Positions 53,072 through 61,354 of a stretch of 64,000 nucleotides of DNA are shown here, in pieces (the first letter of the stretch is position 1; each line of letters opens with the position of its first letter). Source of the stretch: Veillonella sp. CHU740 (GTDB lineage: Bacteria > Bacillota > Negativicutes > Veillonellales > Veillonellaceae); NCBI RefSeq assembly GCF_003992055.1, contig NZ_RQVD01000003.1, positions 124,001 to 188,000 of the forward strand. The letters run 5' to 3'. The notes under the pieces are model-generated. The model ran no database searches and was not told where the DNA came from. It was given only the letters and a program-made list of their open reading frames with translations. The position numbers and the translations under genes are program-made.

Positions 53072-53719
53072 ATGATTCAAATTGCCCCATCAATGTTGTC
53101 TGCAGACTTTTCAAACTTGCGAGAAGATATTCGCACGATTGAAGAAGGTGGTGCAGATTTACTTCATATCGATGTTATGGATGGTCATTTTGTACCAAAC
53201 CTAACATTTGGTGCACCAATTGTAAAAGCATTACGCCCACATACTACATTGCCTTTTGATGTTCATTTAATGGTGACAAATCCCGCTGATTATGTAGAAG
53301 AGTATGCTAAGATAGGTGTAGAGTATTTTACGTTTCATTGGGAAGTTGTACCACATGCGCACCGATTGATTCAAGCTATTAAAAGCACAGGAATGAAAGC
53401 TGGTGTTTCCTTGAACCCATCTACACCAGTATCCTTATTAGAGGATATTGCTAGCGATTTAGATTTAATTTTAATTATGAGTGTGAATCCAGGATTTGGT
53501 GGACAATCTTTCATTTCCAATGCTGTAAAAAAAGTACAGCAAGCTCGTCAACTGTTGGATGCAGTAGGTAACACAACAGCCGTTGTGGAAGTAGATGGAG
53601 GCATTAATTTAGAAACGGCTCCACTTGTACGTAAAGCTGGGGCTACTATGTTAGTAGCGGGTTCAGCTGTATTTGGAGCCTCAGATCGAGCAGATATGAT
53701 TCGCCAATTGCGAGGATGA
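53072..53719 (+). CDS. rpe: Ribulose-phosphate 3-epimerase
   Basis: Start ATG 53072 follows AAAGGAGA; the in-frame ATG at 53048 lies within rsgA. The 215-aa TIM barrel has IAPSMLSADF, HIDVMDGHFVPN, MSVNPGFGGQ and VEVDGGI with the metal and catalytic residues. It interconverts ribulose-5-phosphate and xylulose-5-phosphate. acpS starts two bases later. Confidence 0.96.
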   Translation: MIQIAPSMLSADFSNLREDIRTIEEGGADLLHIDVMDGHFVPNLTFGAPIVKALRPHTTLPFDVHLMVTNPADYVEEYAKIGVEYFTFHWEVVPHAHRLIQAIKSTGMKAGVSLNPSTPVSLLEDIASDLDLILIMSVNPGFGGQSFISNAVKKVQQARQLLDAVGNTTAVVEVDGGINLETAPLVRKAGATMLVAGSAVFGASDRADMIRQLRG

Positions 53720-53720
53720 T

Positions 53721-54086
53721 ATGATTCGAGTAGGTACAGATATAATAGAAATACATCGAATGGAACAAGCGATGCAAAAAGAATCCTTTTTGCATCGTGT
53801 TTTTACAGAGTACGAAAGAAACTATGCATGGGGAAGAAATAAACAAGCCGCCGCTTCATTTGCCGGTATCTTTGCAGCTAAAGAGGCATGCGTGAAAGCG
53901 TTAGGAACAGGGTTTCGCTATGGTTCATGGCAAGATATACAAGTCAGTCATGATGCGTGGGGAGCACCGCTTCTTACTTGTTCAGGATACTTTGGTGAGC
54001 AAATGAAAGCATTGGGATATGACACCATGCAAGTATCTATTAGTCATTGTCGTGAATATGCTACCAGTACTGTGATTGTATACTAG
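53721..54086 (+). CDS. acpS: Holo-[acyl-carrier-protein] synthase
   Basis: This 121-aa protein has the two AcpS motifs: VGTDIIEIHRM with metal ligand Asp7, and FAAKEACVKALGTGF. SISHCREYA near the end is also conserved. It transfers phosphopantetheine from CoA to acyl carrier protein. It precedes nnrE-nnrD by 11 bases, a frequent neighbour pair. Confidence 0.93.
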   Translation: MIRVGTDIIEIHRMEQAMQKESFLHRVFTEYERNYAWGRNKQAAASFAGIFAAKEACVKALGTGFRYGSWQDIQVSHDAWGAPLLTCSGYFGEQMKALGYDTMQVSISHCREYATSTVIVY

Positions 54087-54097
54087 AGGAAATAGTT

Positions 54098-55696
54098 ATG
54101 AGAGTATTAACCCCAAAGCAAGTGACAAAATTTGATCAATATATTCAGGCGCTAGGACTGCCTGTATCACATTTGATGGAACAAGCAGGTCGATCTGTTT
54201 TTGAAGTGGTACAACGACATATACGAGAAATAAAAGGCCCCAAAAATGCTGTCTTTTTATGTGGCATAGGAAATAATGGAGGAGATGCTCTTGTAGCAGC
54301 CAGACTGTTGGCGGAAGTTGCTATGGAACCACCTATTGTTGTTATACTAGGAGAACCCCAAAAGGGATCAACACTATTTAAACAGCAGTGGAAGATTATA
54401 AATACATTAGAAAATAGGATTGAAATAATTCTATTAGAAGAAATTATGGATACAGGAGAACAGCTACCTGAATTTGTATTAACTAATGCAGGTATCGTTG
54501 TAGATGGTGTGTTTGGAACTGGTTTTCAGGGTACATTACCGGAGTATGTTCAAACTATTTTCGAACAATGCAAATGGTGGGGGCTTGAAAGTTCGAATCG
54601 TAGATGTATATCCATTGATATACCAAGTGGTGTGAATGGATTAACTGGTGAAGTAGATGAGTATACGTTTCGAGCAGATGAAACAGTGACATTGTTAGCT
54701 CCTAAAGTAGGTATGTTGCTGTATCCAGGTCGTGAATATGTGGGACATATGACAATAGGAACAATTGGTTTTCCTATGGCCTATGATACACTGTCAAAAG
54801 CTATGAATAAGGAACCATATATCGATATATTTTGGAATACTAAAGATAGTTTATATATAACACCAAGATCTCCCATTGCTCATAAGGGAATCAATGGCCA
54901 TGTCTATGTAGTAGGTGGCTCTCCTGGTATCTACGGTGCTCCTATATTAAGTGCTGAAGGAGCTTTACGGAGTGGGGCTGGAAAAGTCACCATACTATCA
55001 GGTACTAATGAATTAGAATCGTTACGAACAATGAGTCGTCCTGAAATGATGATAAATTCTATTGAGAATGTCGTCACCTTGGATGTCAATAGTTCAGTGG
55101 TAATTGGACCTGGTGGTGGTAGAACTGAAATGTATAGAAATCAGCTACTACAGAGATTTGAAGTGACTCATGATTCTCATATTGTCATTGATGCAGATGG
55201 ACTGATTGCTATAGCTAGTGACTTAGAATTACTTAAGAAACAGGCTTCCATTCTAAGTAAAACAGGTCATTCTATTGTGCTTACTCCCCATAAAGGAGAG
55301 TTTTCTATACTTACTGGTAAATCAATAGAAGAAATAGATGCTGATCCGATTAGTATAGTTCATACATTTGCTGCTTCCTATGGCGTGTATGTAGTATTAA
55401 AAGGTCAACCTACATTGATAGGTACACCAACAGGTGTAGTTAGTCTTACTACTTCCGGTAATCCATATATGGGTACGGGAGGTATGGGTGATGTATTAGC
55501 AGGTGTGATTGGATCTATGTTGAATCAAACTGATGAGGTTCATAGAGCCATAAAACTTGCTGTATATGCTCATAGTGTAGCCGGTGATAGGACGTTAGCA
55601 GAAGTCGGTCCTGGATTTACCCCATCAGAAGTAGCTGTAAGAATGGGACAAGTGATTCGAGAGATTAGAGGATATTCGGAACAAAAATCTTTATAA
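54098..55696 (+). CDS. nnrE-nnrD: Bifunctional NAD(P)HX epimerase / dehydratase
   Basis: This 532-aa protein has an N-terminal YjeF_N epimerase domain (about 1-235: MEQAGRSVFEVV, GIGNNGGDALVAARLLAE, SIDIPSGVNGLTGEV). The C-terminal ribokinase-like dehydratase (about 250-525) has HKGINGHVYVVGGSPGIYGAP, VIDADGL, TPHKGEFSILTG and GTGGMGDVLAGVIG. It repairs hydrated NAD(P)H. It is the last gene of the run; the 95-base gap after it shows no firm terminator. Confidence 0.93.
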   Translation: MRVLTPKQVTKFDQYIQALGLPVSHLMEQAGRSVFEVVQRHIREIKGPKNAVFLCGIGNNGGDALVAARLLAEVAMEPPIVVILGEPQKGSTLFKQQWKIINTLENRIEIILLEEIMDTGEQLPEFVLTNAGIVVDGVFGTGFQGTLPEYVQTIFEQCKWWGLESSNRRCISIDIPSGVNGLTGEVDEYTFRADETVTLLAPKVGMLLYPGREYVGHMTIGTIGFPMAYDTLSKAMNKEPYIDIFWNTKDSLYITPRSPIAHKGINGHVYVVGGSPGIYGAPILSAEGALRSGAGKVTILSGTNELESLRTMSRPEMMINSIENVVTLDVNSSVVIGPGGGRTEMYRNQLLQRFEVTHDSHIVIDADGLIAIASDLELLKKQASILSKTGHSIVLTPHKGEFSILTGKSIEEIDADPISIVHTFAASYGVYVVLKGQPTLIGTPTGVVSLTTSGNPYMGTGGMGDVLAGVIGSMLNQTDEVHRAIKLAVYAHSVAGDRTLAEVGPGFTPSEVAVRMGQVIREIRGYSEQKSL

Positions 55697-55791
55697 AATC
55701 AAACGTAGTAGTAATATTCTACCTGTCCTAGTTTTATAGATGAAATATACTTGTTAAGTATGTAAGTTATTGAGTTGGAAAGAAACTATAG

Positions 55792-56721
55792 ATGAAACGA
55801 AATATATATAAATATCTGCTTATATTGGGGACTCTATTCATCACCTTACTATCGATATTAGGATGTAGTTCAGATATATCGATGGCCAATGCCAGTTCAA
55901 CCAAGGTTGAGTCCACACAAGGAACAAAAGAAGCATCCGGGACTATGAAAGTTCATGTCTTAGACATAGGGCAAGGTGATGCTATCTTAATTCAAGTTGG
56001 GGATTCATTTACGATGATTGATACAGGAGATATAGAACACCGCCCACAAGTCGTTGCTTTATTAAAAAAATATGGTGTAAAAGAGTTGGAAAATATAATC
56101 TTAACGCATCCCCATGCAGATCATATTGGAGGCTTTTATGCGATTGCTAAGGAATTCCCTATTAAACATGTCTATGATAATGGAATTGAAATCGATAGTG
56201 GAACCTACAGAACGTATTTAAAAATTATAGAAACTAAAAAAATTCATCGAGAAGTGTTACAAAAAGGTGATCGATTAGATCTTGGTAATGGCGCGTACTT
56301 TGACGTGTTTGCTCCATGGAAAGGAGAAGTTCTGGGAGATTCCAAAGGACATGTGCATCAAAATAATAACTCTATTGTAGGAAAACTAACATTTGGTAAA
56401 TTTTCTATGCTTATGACGGGTGACGCTGAGAAAGAAGAAGAAGCGCGATTAATTAAAGAACAAAATACAAAAATGTCGAGTAAAGTACTGAAAGTAGGGC
56501 ATCACGGAAGCAATGGATCTAGTGAAAAAGATTTTATTCGCTCAATACGTCCAGAAATAGCCGTTATTTCTGCTGGATTACATAATTCTTATGGACATCC
56601 GGGTGCAAAGGCTTTGGAACGACTTTCAAAAGAAAATGTAGAGATATATCGTACAGATACAATGGGAACGGTTACTATTAGAACAGATGGTAAAGACTAT
56701 GATGTTCGTACAGAACGATAA
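55792..56721 (+). CDS. ComEC/Rec2-like metallo-beta-lactamase lipoprotein
   Basis: This 309-aa protein has a lipoprotein signal (SILGC, Cys25). Its MBL domain has VLDIGQGDAILIQVGD, the metal motif LTHPHADHIGG, MLMTGDAEKEEE and VGHHGSNGSS. It matches the C-terminal MBL domain of ComEC, without the ComEC membrane channel, so it would act as a tethered periplasmic hydrolase, perhaps a nuclease or phosphodiesterase. GGAAAGAAA precedes the ATG. Confidence 0.8.
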   Translation: MKRNIYKYLLILGTLFITLLSILGCSSDISMANASSTKVESTQGTKEASGTMKVHVLDIGQGDAILIQVGDSFTMIDTGDIEHRPQVVALLKKYGVKELENIILTHPHADHIGGFYAIAKEFPIKHVYDNGIEIDSGTYRTYLKIIETKKIHREVLQKGDRLDLGNGAYFDVFAPWKGEVLGDSKGHVHQNNNSIVGKLTFGKFSMLMTGDAEKEEEARLIKEQNTKMSSKVLKVGHHGSNGSSEKDFIRSIRPEIAVISAGLHNSYGHPGAKALERLSKENVEIYRTDTMGTVTIRTDGKDYDVRTER

Positions 56722-56758
56722 TCTTTCACAATATATTCATGAATCATTTCCTAAAGTA

Positions 56759-56767
56759 TGGTATAAT
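56759..56767 (+). promoter_or_regulatory. Extended -10 promoter for the amidase operon
   Basis: TGGTATAAT lies 55 bases before the chosen amidase start; the -35 region is poor. Confidence 0.5.
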
Positions 56768-56821
56768 TAAGATACTGTCTAAAGGAAATTATCCAAAGCA
56801 ACATAGATTGGAGTGATATAT

Positions 56822-58063
56822 TTGCGTAAGTTATTTACCTTGTTAGGAATGTTAATGTTTGTCTTACCGATGGTCTTTGGGGGAACTCGTGCTGCTAATG
56901 TGACAGATTTTCATTGGGTGACTAGAAATGATGCACCTGTACCATTTGTTAGAATGGTATTTAGTTTATCTAGTCCAGTACATGCGAATGCTTCTATTAG
57001 TGCCAGCGGAACTTCTACGACATTAACGTTAAAGAATGCTGTTATTGCTGGAGCACCTACATCTGTCACAATGGATGATGGAATTGCTAAACAAGCAACT
57101 CTATCACAAAAAGGATCAGATACAGTAGTAACTATTGAAACACCAAAACCTATTGATGTAGCAGATTTAAAAGTGTTTACATTAAAAAAAGATACAGTCA
57201 ATAATAAACCATATCGTATGGTAGTAGATATTCAACAAAAGGGTGTGGCTCCTAGAGAAAATTACTATGGTAAAAAACCGGTTGTAGTTGCACCAGTAGC
57301 AAAGCCTGCTTCAGAACCGAAGGAAAAGGCTACTACAGCTAAGGCTACACCTAAACCTGCTACAAAGCCAGAAACTGTGAAATCAAATGTGCCGGCAAAG
57401 GTAGCTCCTCCTGTAGTGAATTCTGCACCAGCGCAGCCGCAACCACAACCAGCTAAGCCAACAAGTGTTAACTATCGTACATCTGGTGGTATTAGTGGTA
57501 AAATTATTGTCCTTGACCCTGGTCATGGTGGTAGTGATCCCGGTGCTATCGGGCCTACAGGGCTGCAAGAAAAGCAGGTTACATTACCTATTTCAGAATA
57601 TTTAAAATCGGTCTTAGAAGCAAAAGGTGCTAAAGTAGTGTTAACACGGACTACAGATGTGGACGTATATGGACCTCACGCTAGTGGTGTTGATGAGTTG
57701 CAAGCTCGTGTGGATGTAGCTAATGTGAACCAAGCAGATGCATTTATCAGTGTCCATATCAATTCATTCTCGAATCCTAATGTAGGTGGTATAGCTACGT
57801 ATTATTTTGATGGATCTGAGCAATCAAAAAAACTAGCTTCATCTGTGCAACGACAAATAGCTGACCATAGTGGATTCAACGGAGATAGAGGTATTCAACC
57901 TGGAAATTTATATGTATTGCGCCATTCTTTGATGCCTTCTATTTTAGTAGAATTAGGATTCATTTCTAATCCTACTGAGGAAGCACATCTGAAAGAAGCG
58001 AGTACACGTCAACAGTTTGCTAATGAAATAGCAAATGGTTTGGAAGCATATTTTGGAGGTTAA
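56822..58063 (+). CDS. amiC: N-acetylmuramoyl-L-alanine amidase with AMIN domain
   Basis: TTG 56822 is the preferred start (TTGGAG lies 8 bases before it); GTG 56813 overlaps that site. The 413-aa exported protein has a signal peptide (MRKLFTLLGMLMFVLPMVFG), an AMIN domain (about 25-130), a Pro/Ala/Lys linker (about 140-220) and an Amidase_3 domain. The zinc and catalytic residues are in LDPGHGGSDPGA, GLQEKQ, SVHINSF and LVELGFISN. It cuts the amide between MurNAc and the stem peptide at division. Confidence 0.9.
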   Translation: MRKLFTLLGMLMFVLPMVFGGTRAANVTDFHWVTRNDAPVPFVRMVFSLSSPVHANASISASGTSTTLTLKNAVIAGAPTSVTMDDGIAKQATLSQKGSDTVVTIETPKPIDVADLKVFTLKKDTVNNKPYRMVVDIQQKGVAPRENYYGKKPVVVAPVAKPASEPKEKATTAKATPKPATKPETVKSNVPAKVAPPVVNSAPAQPQPQPAKPTSVNYRTSGGISGKIIVLDPGHGGSDPGAIGPTGLQEKQVTLPISEYLKSVLEAKGAKVVLTRTTDVDVYGPHASGVDELQARVDVANVNQADAFISVHINSFSNPNVGGIATYYFDGSEQSKKLASSVQRQIADHSGFNGDRGIQPGNLYVLRHSLMPSILVELGFISNPTEEAHLKEASTRQQFANEIANGLEAYFGG

Positions 58064-58067
58064 TGTC

Positions 58068-58622
58068 ATGAAACAATCATTGCGTAATAGCTTAATTGCC
58101 ATGATGAGCATATGTATAATCGCTTTAGCTGGGTGTAATTCTCAGGATGTTAAAGTAGACTTGGGAAAACAAACGCAACAAGCAGCGAGTCAAGGGCAAA
58201 CAAACAATGCACAAGAAGCAATGACAAAAATAATGGTATATGTACCACGACAAGATGGAAAAGGTGTTATGCCACAGCCATTGACAATAGATGCAAATCG
58301 TAAAACTGTAAAAGATGCTATTAACTTGATGATTGAGCAAGATGGTCGTGCGGAGTATCCTGTGTTTGCAAAAGGAACAAAAGTAGTAGAAACGGCAAAA
58401 CATGATGATACAGTGACGGTAGTATTGAATGATGACTTTTTACAAGATGCTACTGGTTTAACAGCCACATTGCGTATTGCCTCTATTGTAAATACAGCGG
58501 TGGAATTTGATGGTGTACATAAAGTCTATGTAAAGGTAAAAGGCGTAACCTTACCGACCTATGGGGATATTGACTTAACGCATCCATTAAAACAAATGAA
58601 AGACAAAATAGTAAAAGATTAA
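58068..58622 (+). CDS. GerMN-domain lipoprotein
   Basis: Start ATG 58068 follows TTGGAGGT. The 184-aa product has a lipoprotein signal with LAGC (Cys23), a Gln-rich linker and a GerMN domain (about 60-170: ITKIMVYVPRQ-like start, KTVKDAINLMIEQ, TLRIASIVNTAVEF, VKVKGVTL). GerMN domains occur in spore and envelope proteins; this bacterium shows no spore genes here. It is four bases from the amidase stop, so the two act in the same process, perhaps at the cell wall. Confidence 0.82.
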   Translation: MKQSLRNSLIAMMSICIIALAGCNSQDVKVDLGKQTQQAASQGQTNNAQEAMTKIMVYVPRQDGKGVMPQPLTIDANRKTVKDAINLMIEQDGRAEYPVFAKGTKVVETAKHDDTVTVVLNDDFLQDATGLTATLRIASIVNTAVEFDGVHKVYVKVKGVTLPTYGDIDLTHPLKQMKDKIVKD

Positions 58623-58629
58623 GTTGTAC

Positions 58630-58666
58630 GTTGGGGGACTCTTATCGAAGAGCCTCCAACATTTTT
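58630..58666 (+). terminator. Rho-independent terminator of the amidase operon
   Basis: Arms 58630-58643 and 58648-58660 pair GTTGG..CTCTT with AAGAG..CCAAC, with one unpaired position and an ATCG loop, then a T run. Confidence 0.82.
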
Positions 58667-58735
58667 ATACGCTAAATTCATGGTAGTTTACTATGATATT
58701 ATACCTGCAAAGATACTGTAGGAAAGGAGGACTTG

Positions 58736-60277
58736 ATGATACAAAAAATAATGGAAGAGTTAGGAAGCAATTCATCATTTTATGTGCAGTTATTAATAGA
58801 ACATATAGGAATAACATTTATATCCGTTATCATTGCTACTATTGTAGGCCTTGCAATTGGAATATGGATATCACAAAACGAGAAAATGGCAAATTCGGTG
58901 ATATCTGTAGTGAATATTGCTTACACGATACCGTCTATAGCTCTGTTAGGATTTCTCATTTCTTTCACAGGGGTGGGGAATACAACGGCTATCATTGCAC
59001 TGATTATATATGCCTTGTTACCCATTGTTCGTGGTACTTATGTAGGGATTACCACTATTGATTCAAAGATTATTGAGGCCAGTCGAGCTATGGGGAGTAC
59101 CGATAGTCAAATTTTATGGAAGATACAGTTGCCATTAGCATTTCCTGTGATTCATTCATCGATTATGAATATGGTGACTATGACGATTGCATTAGCGGGT
59201 ATTGCATCCTTTGTAGGCGCAGGTGGATTAGGTGTTGCCATCTATCGTGGCATTACGACGAATAATGAAGTATTGATTTGGATCGGTGGGATTTTGATTG
59301 CACTATTAGCACTAGTGATAGACCGCATTTTAGGTGTCATTGGCAAATTAGTGGAGCAACATAAGATCCATACAGTGGTCAACAAAAGAATGGGCTATAC
59401 AGTGGGGTTTCTATTGATTGCTATGGGGACTGTTTTTGGACTGCAACAATATAGCAAACATGATACGATACATATTGCATCAAAACCCGTATCAGAAGGA
59501 TACATCTTGGCGGAAATTGTGGGTACTCTCATTGAGGCAGATACGAATCTAAAAGTAGAGTATACCCATGGTGTAGGCGGTGGTACATCTAATATTCATC
59601 CGGGTATGGTTCGTGGTGATTTTGATATGTATCCAGAGTACACTGGCACATCTTGGCAAGTTGTTTTGAAACATCAGGACGAGTATAAGAATGATAAGTT
59701 TTCGATGTTAACAGCAGAATACAAGGATAAGTATCACTTTTTGTGGAAAGGCATGTTTGGATTTAATGATACCTATAGTATAGGCATTCGAGCGGACCTA
59801 GCAAAGGAATATGGTATTAAAACATTTACTGACTTATCGAAATATGCAGGACAGTTAATATTTGGTGCAGAATATGATTTCTTTGAACGAGAAGATGGTT
59901 ATAAAGCGTTAGCTAAAGCTTATAATTATCACTTCAAAAAAGAAGTAGATATGGACAATGGATTAAAATATCAAGCCTTGTTTGATAAGAAAATTGATGC
60001 GATGACTGTGTTTACGACAGATGGTCAGCTGTCTGATCCACGGGTTGTAGTCTTAGAGGATGATCGAAACTTGTATCCAAGTTACATGGCAGGTATGGTC
60101 GTTCGTGAGGAAACGTTACAGAAACATCCTGAACTAGAAACTGTTTTACATCGTTTAGATGGTATCTTAGATGAAAGTACCATGGCACAGTTAAATAAAA
60201 AAGTAGAAATTGATAAGGAAGATCCGAAACAAGTGGCGAAGGAATTTTTGCAATCTAAAGGATTGGTGGCGAAATAG
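58736..60277 (+). CDS. Osmoprotectant ABC transporter permease/substrate-binding fusion
   Basis: ATG 58736 follows AAAGGAGG; TTG 58733 is too close to it. The 513-aa product has an ABC permease domain (about 20-215, with the EAA-loop motif EASRAMGSTDSQILWKIQLP). A membrane helix at about 222-240 is followed by a periplasmic OpuAC-type binding domain (about 248-510: ASKPVSEGYILAEIVGTLIE, DFDMYPEYTGTSW). Such fusions import glycine betaine, choline or carnitine. The ATPase gene starts at the base after the stop. Confidence 0.9.
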   Translation: MIQKIMEELGSNSSFYVQLLIEHIGITFISVIIATIVGLAIGIWISQNEKMANSVISVVNIAYTIPSIALLGFLISFTGVGNTTAIIALIIYALLPIVRGTYVGITTIDSKIIEASRAMGSTDSQILWKIQLPLAFPVIHSSIMNMVTMTIALAGIASFVGAGGLGVAIYRGITTNNEVLIWIGGILIALLALVIDRILGVIGKLVEQHKIHTVVNKRMGYTVGFLLIAMGTVFGLQQYSKHDTIHIASKPVSEGYILAEIVGTLIEADTNLKVEYTHGVGGGTSNIHPGMVRGDFDMYPEYTGTSWQVVLKHQDEYKNDKFSMLTAEYKDKYHFLWKGMFGFNDTYSIGIRADLAKEYGIKTFTDLSKYAGQLIFGAEYDFFEREDGYKALAKAYNYHFKKEVDMDNGLKYQALFDKKIDAMTVFTTDGQLSDPRVVVLEDDRNLYPSYMAGMVVREETLQKHPELETVLHRLDGILDESTMAQLNKKVEIDKEDPKQVAKEFLQSKGLVAK

Positions 60278-61006
60278 ATGAATCAAATTATAGAATATAA
60301 AAATATTGGAAAATCTTATCAAGGTAAATGGGTGGTGAGAAATTTCAATCTAACAATCAATGAAGGTGACTTTCTTTGTATTGTAGGTACTTCAGGATCA
60401 GGTAAAACAACACTTTTAAAAATGATTAATGGATTAGTTGTTCCCGATGAAGGAGATATTACTATCAATGGAATACGGGTTATTGATCAGGATATTATCT
60501 CTTTACGGAGAAAGATTGGCTATGCTATTCAAGGGGATGGATTGTTCCCCCATATGACGGTAGCAGATAATATCGGGTATGTACCAAAACTCGATGGAAC
60601 GCCGAAAAAAGAAGTGGATACCATTGTCAATCGAATGCTTTCATTAGTTGGACTTCCATTGGATAGTAAGGGAAAGTATCCCAAGGAACTATCGGGTGGA
60701 CAACAACAACGAGTAGGTATCGCAAGAGCCTATGCAAACTCGCCAAAGATATTGCTCATGGACGAACCATTCGGAGCGGTGGACTCCATTACGAGGTACC
60801 AACTGCAAGAAGATTTGAAACAGATTCATAAACAAACGGATTGTACGATTGTGTTTATCACCCATGACATGCATGAAGCATTTAAGCTAGGGACTCATAT
60901 CCTTGTTATGCACGAAGGAAAGATACAACAATACGGAACTACAGAAGAAGTTAAGAACTATCCTAGTAATGAGTATGTGAAACAATTGATTGAAATGACG
61001 CGGTAG
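60278..61006 (+). CDS. Osmoprotectant ABC transporter ATP-binding protein
   Basis: This 242-aa protein has Walker A GTSGSGKTT, the Q-loop QGDGLFPHMTV, signature LSGGQQQR and Walker B ILLMDEPFGAVD. It matches OpuCA/ProV ATPases but lacks the C-terminal CBS pair that gates OpuA in some species (those forms are about 380-400 aa). It supplies energy to the permease-binding protein fusion encoded immediately upstream. Confidence 0.9.
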   Translation: MNQIIEYKNIGKSYQGKWVVRNFNLTINEGDFLCIVGTSGSGKTTLLKMINGLVVPDEGDITINGIRVIDQDIISLRRKIGYAIQGDGLFPHMTVADNIGYVPKLDGTPKKEVDTIVNRMLSLVGLPLDSKGKYPKELSGGQQQRVGIARAYANSPKILLMDEPFGAVDSITRYQLQEDLKQIHKQTDCTIVFITHDMHEAFKLGTHILVMHEGKIQQYGTTEEVKNYPSNEYVKQLIEMTR

Positions 61007-61037
61007 TGTCATATAGTTAAGCACTATCCAATGATAG

Positions 61038-61065
61038 AGGGACCTGATAAGGGTCCCTTTGTTTT
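61038..61065 (+). terminator. Rho-independent terminator
   Basis: AGGGACC (61038-61044) pairs with GGTCCCT (61052-61058), followed by TTGTTTT. Confidence 0.78.
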
Positions 61066-61219
61066 ATATAGTATGATGAGTATACTAAGGAATAGAAGAT
61101 ATACTAGTCTTATTAGAGAGATTGTAAAGATAGTGATGGATATAGGCATGCATCGAATGAATGTAGGGAGTATTGGTTTAGAATTTTAGATAAATTTATC
61201 TTATATTTAGTTGCTAGTA

Positions 61220-61228
61220 TGGTACAAT
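61220..61228 (+). promoter_or_regulatory. Extended -10 element in the 348-base gap before the Fic-ThiL gene
   Basis: TGGTACAAT is the best promoter-like element in the gap 61007-61354. The gap otherwise holds the terminator at 61038-61065, a small AT dyad (ATAAATTTAT, 61190-61199) and no convincing ORF, riboswitch or repeat. The resulting leader would be about 125 bases. Confidence 0.35.
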
Positions 61229-61354
61229 AAGAACAACATGTATAGTGAAAGTGTTATACAATACTCATAGTTAGGTATACACAGTTCTGCTGTATTAGTC
61301 TGTGAGAATAGATAATTGGCTAATGACGTTGTATATAAGAAACGAGGTGGTACG

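Noticed and set aside
54591-54610. GTTCGAATC resembling a tRNA T-loop
   Set aside because: It lies within the NnrE coding frame and no cloverleaf can be folded around it.
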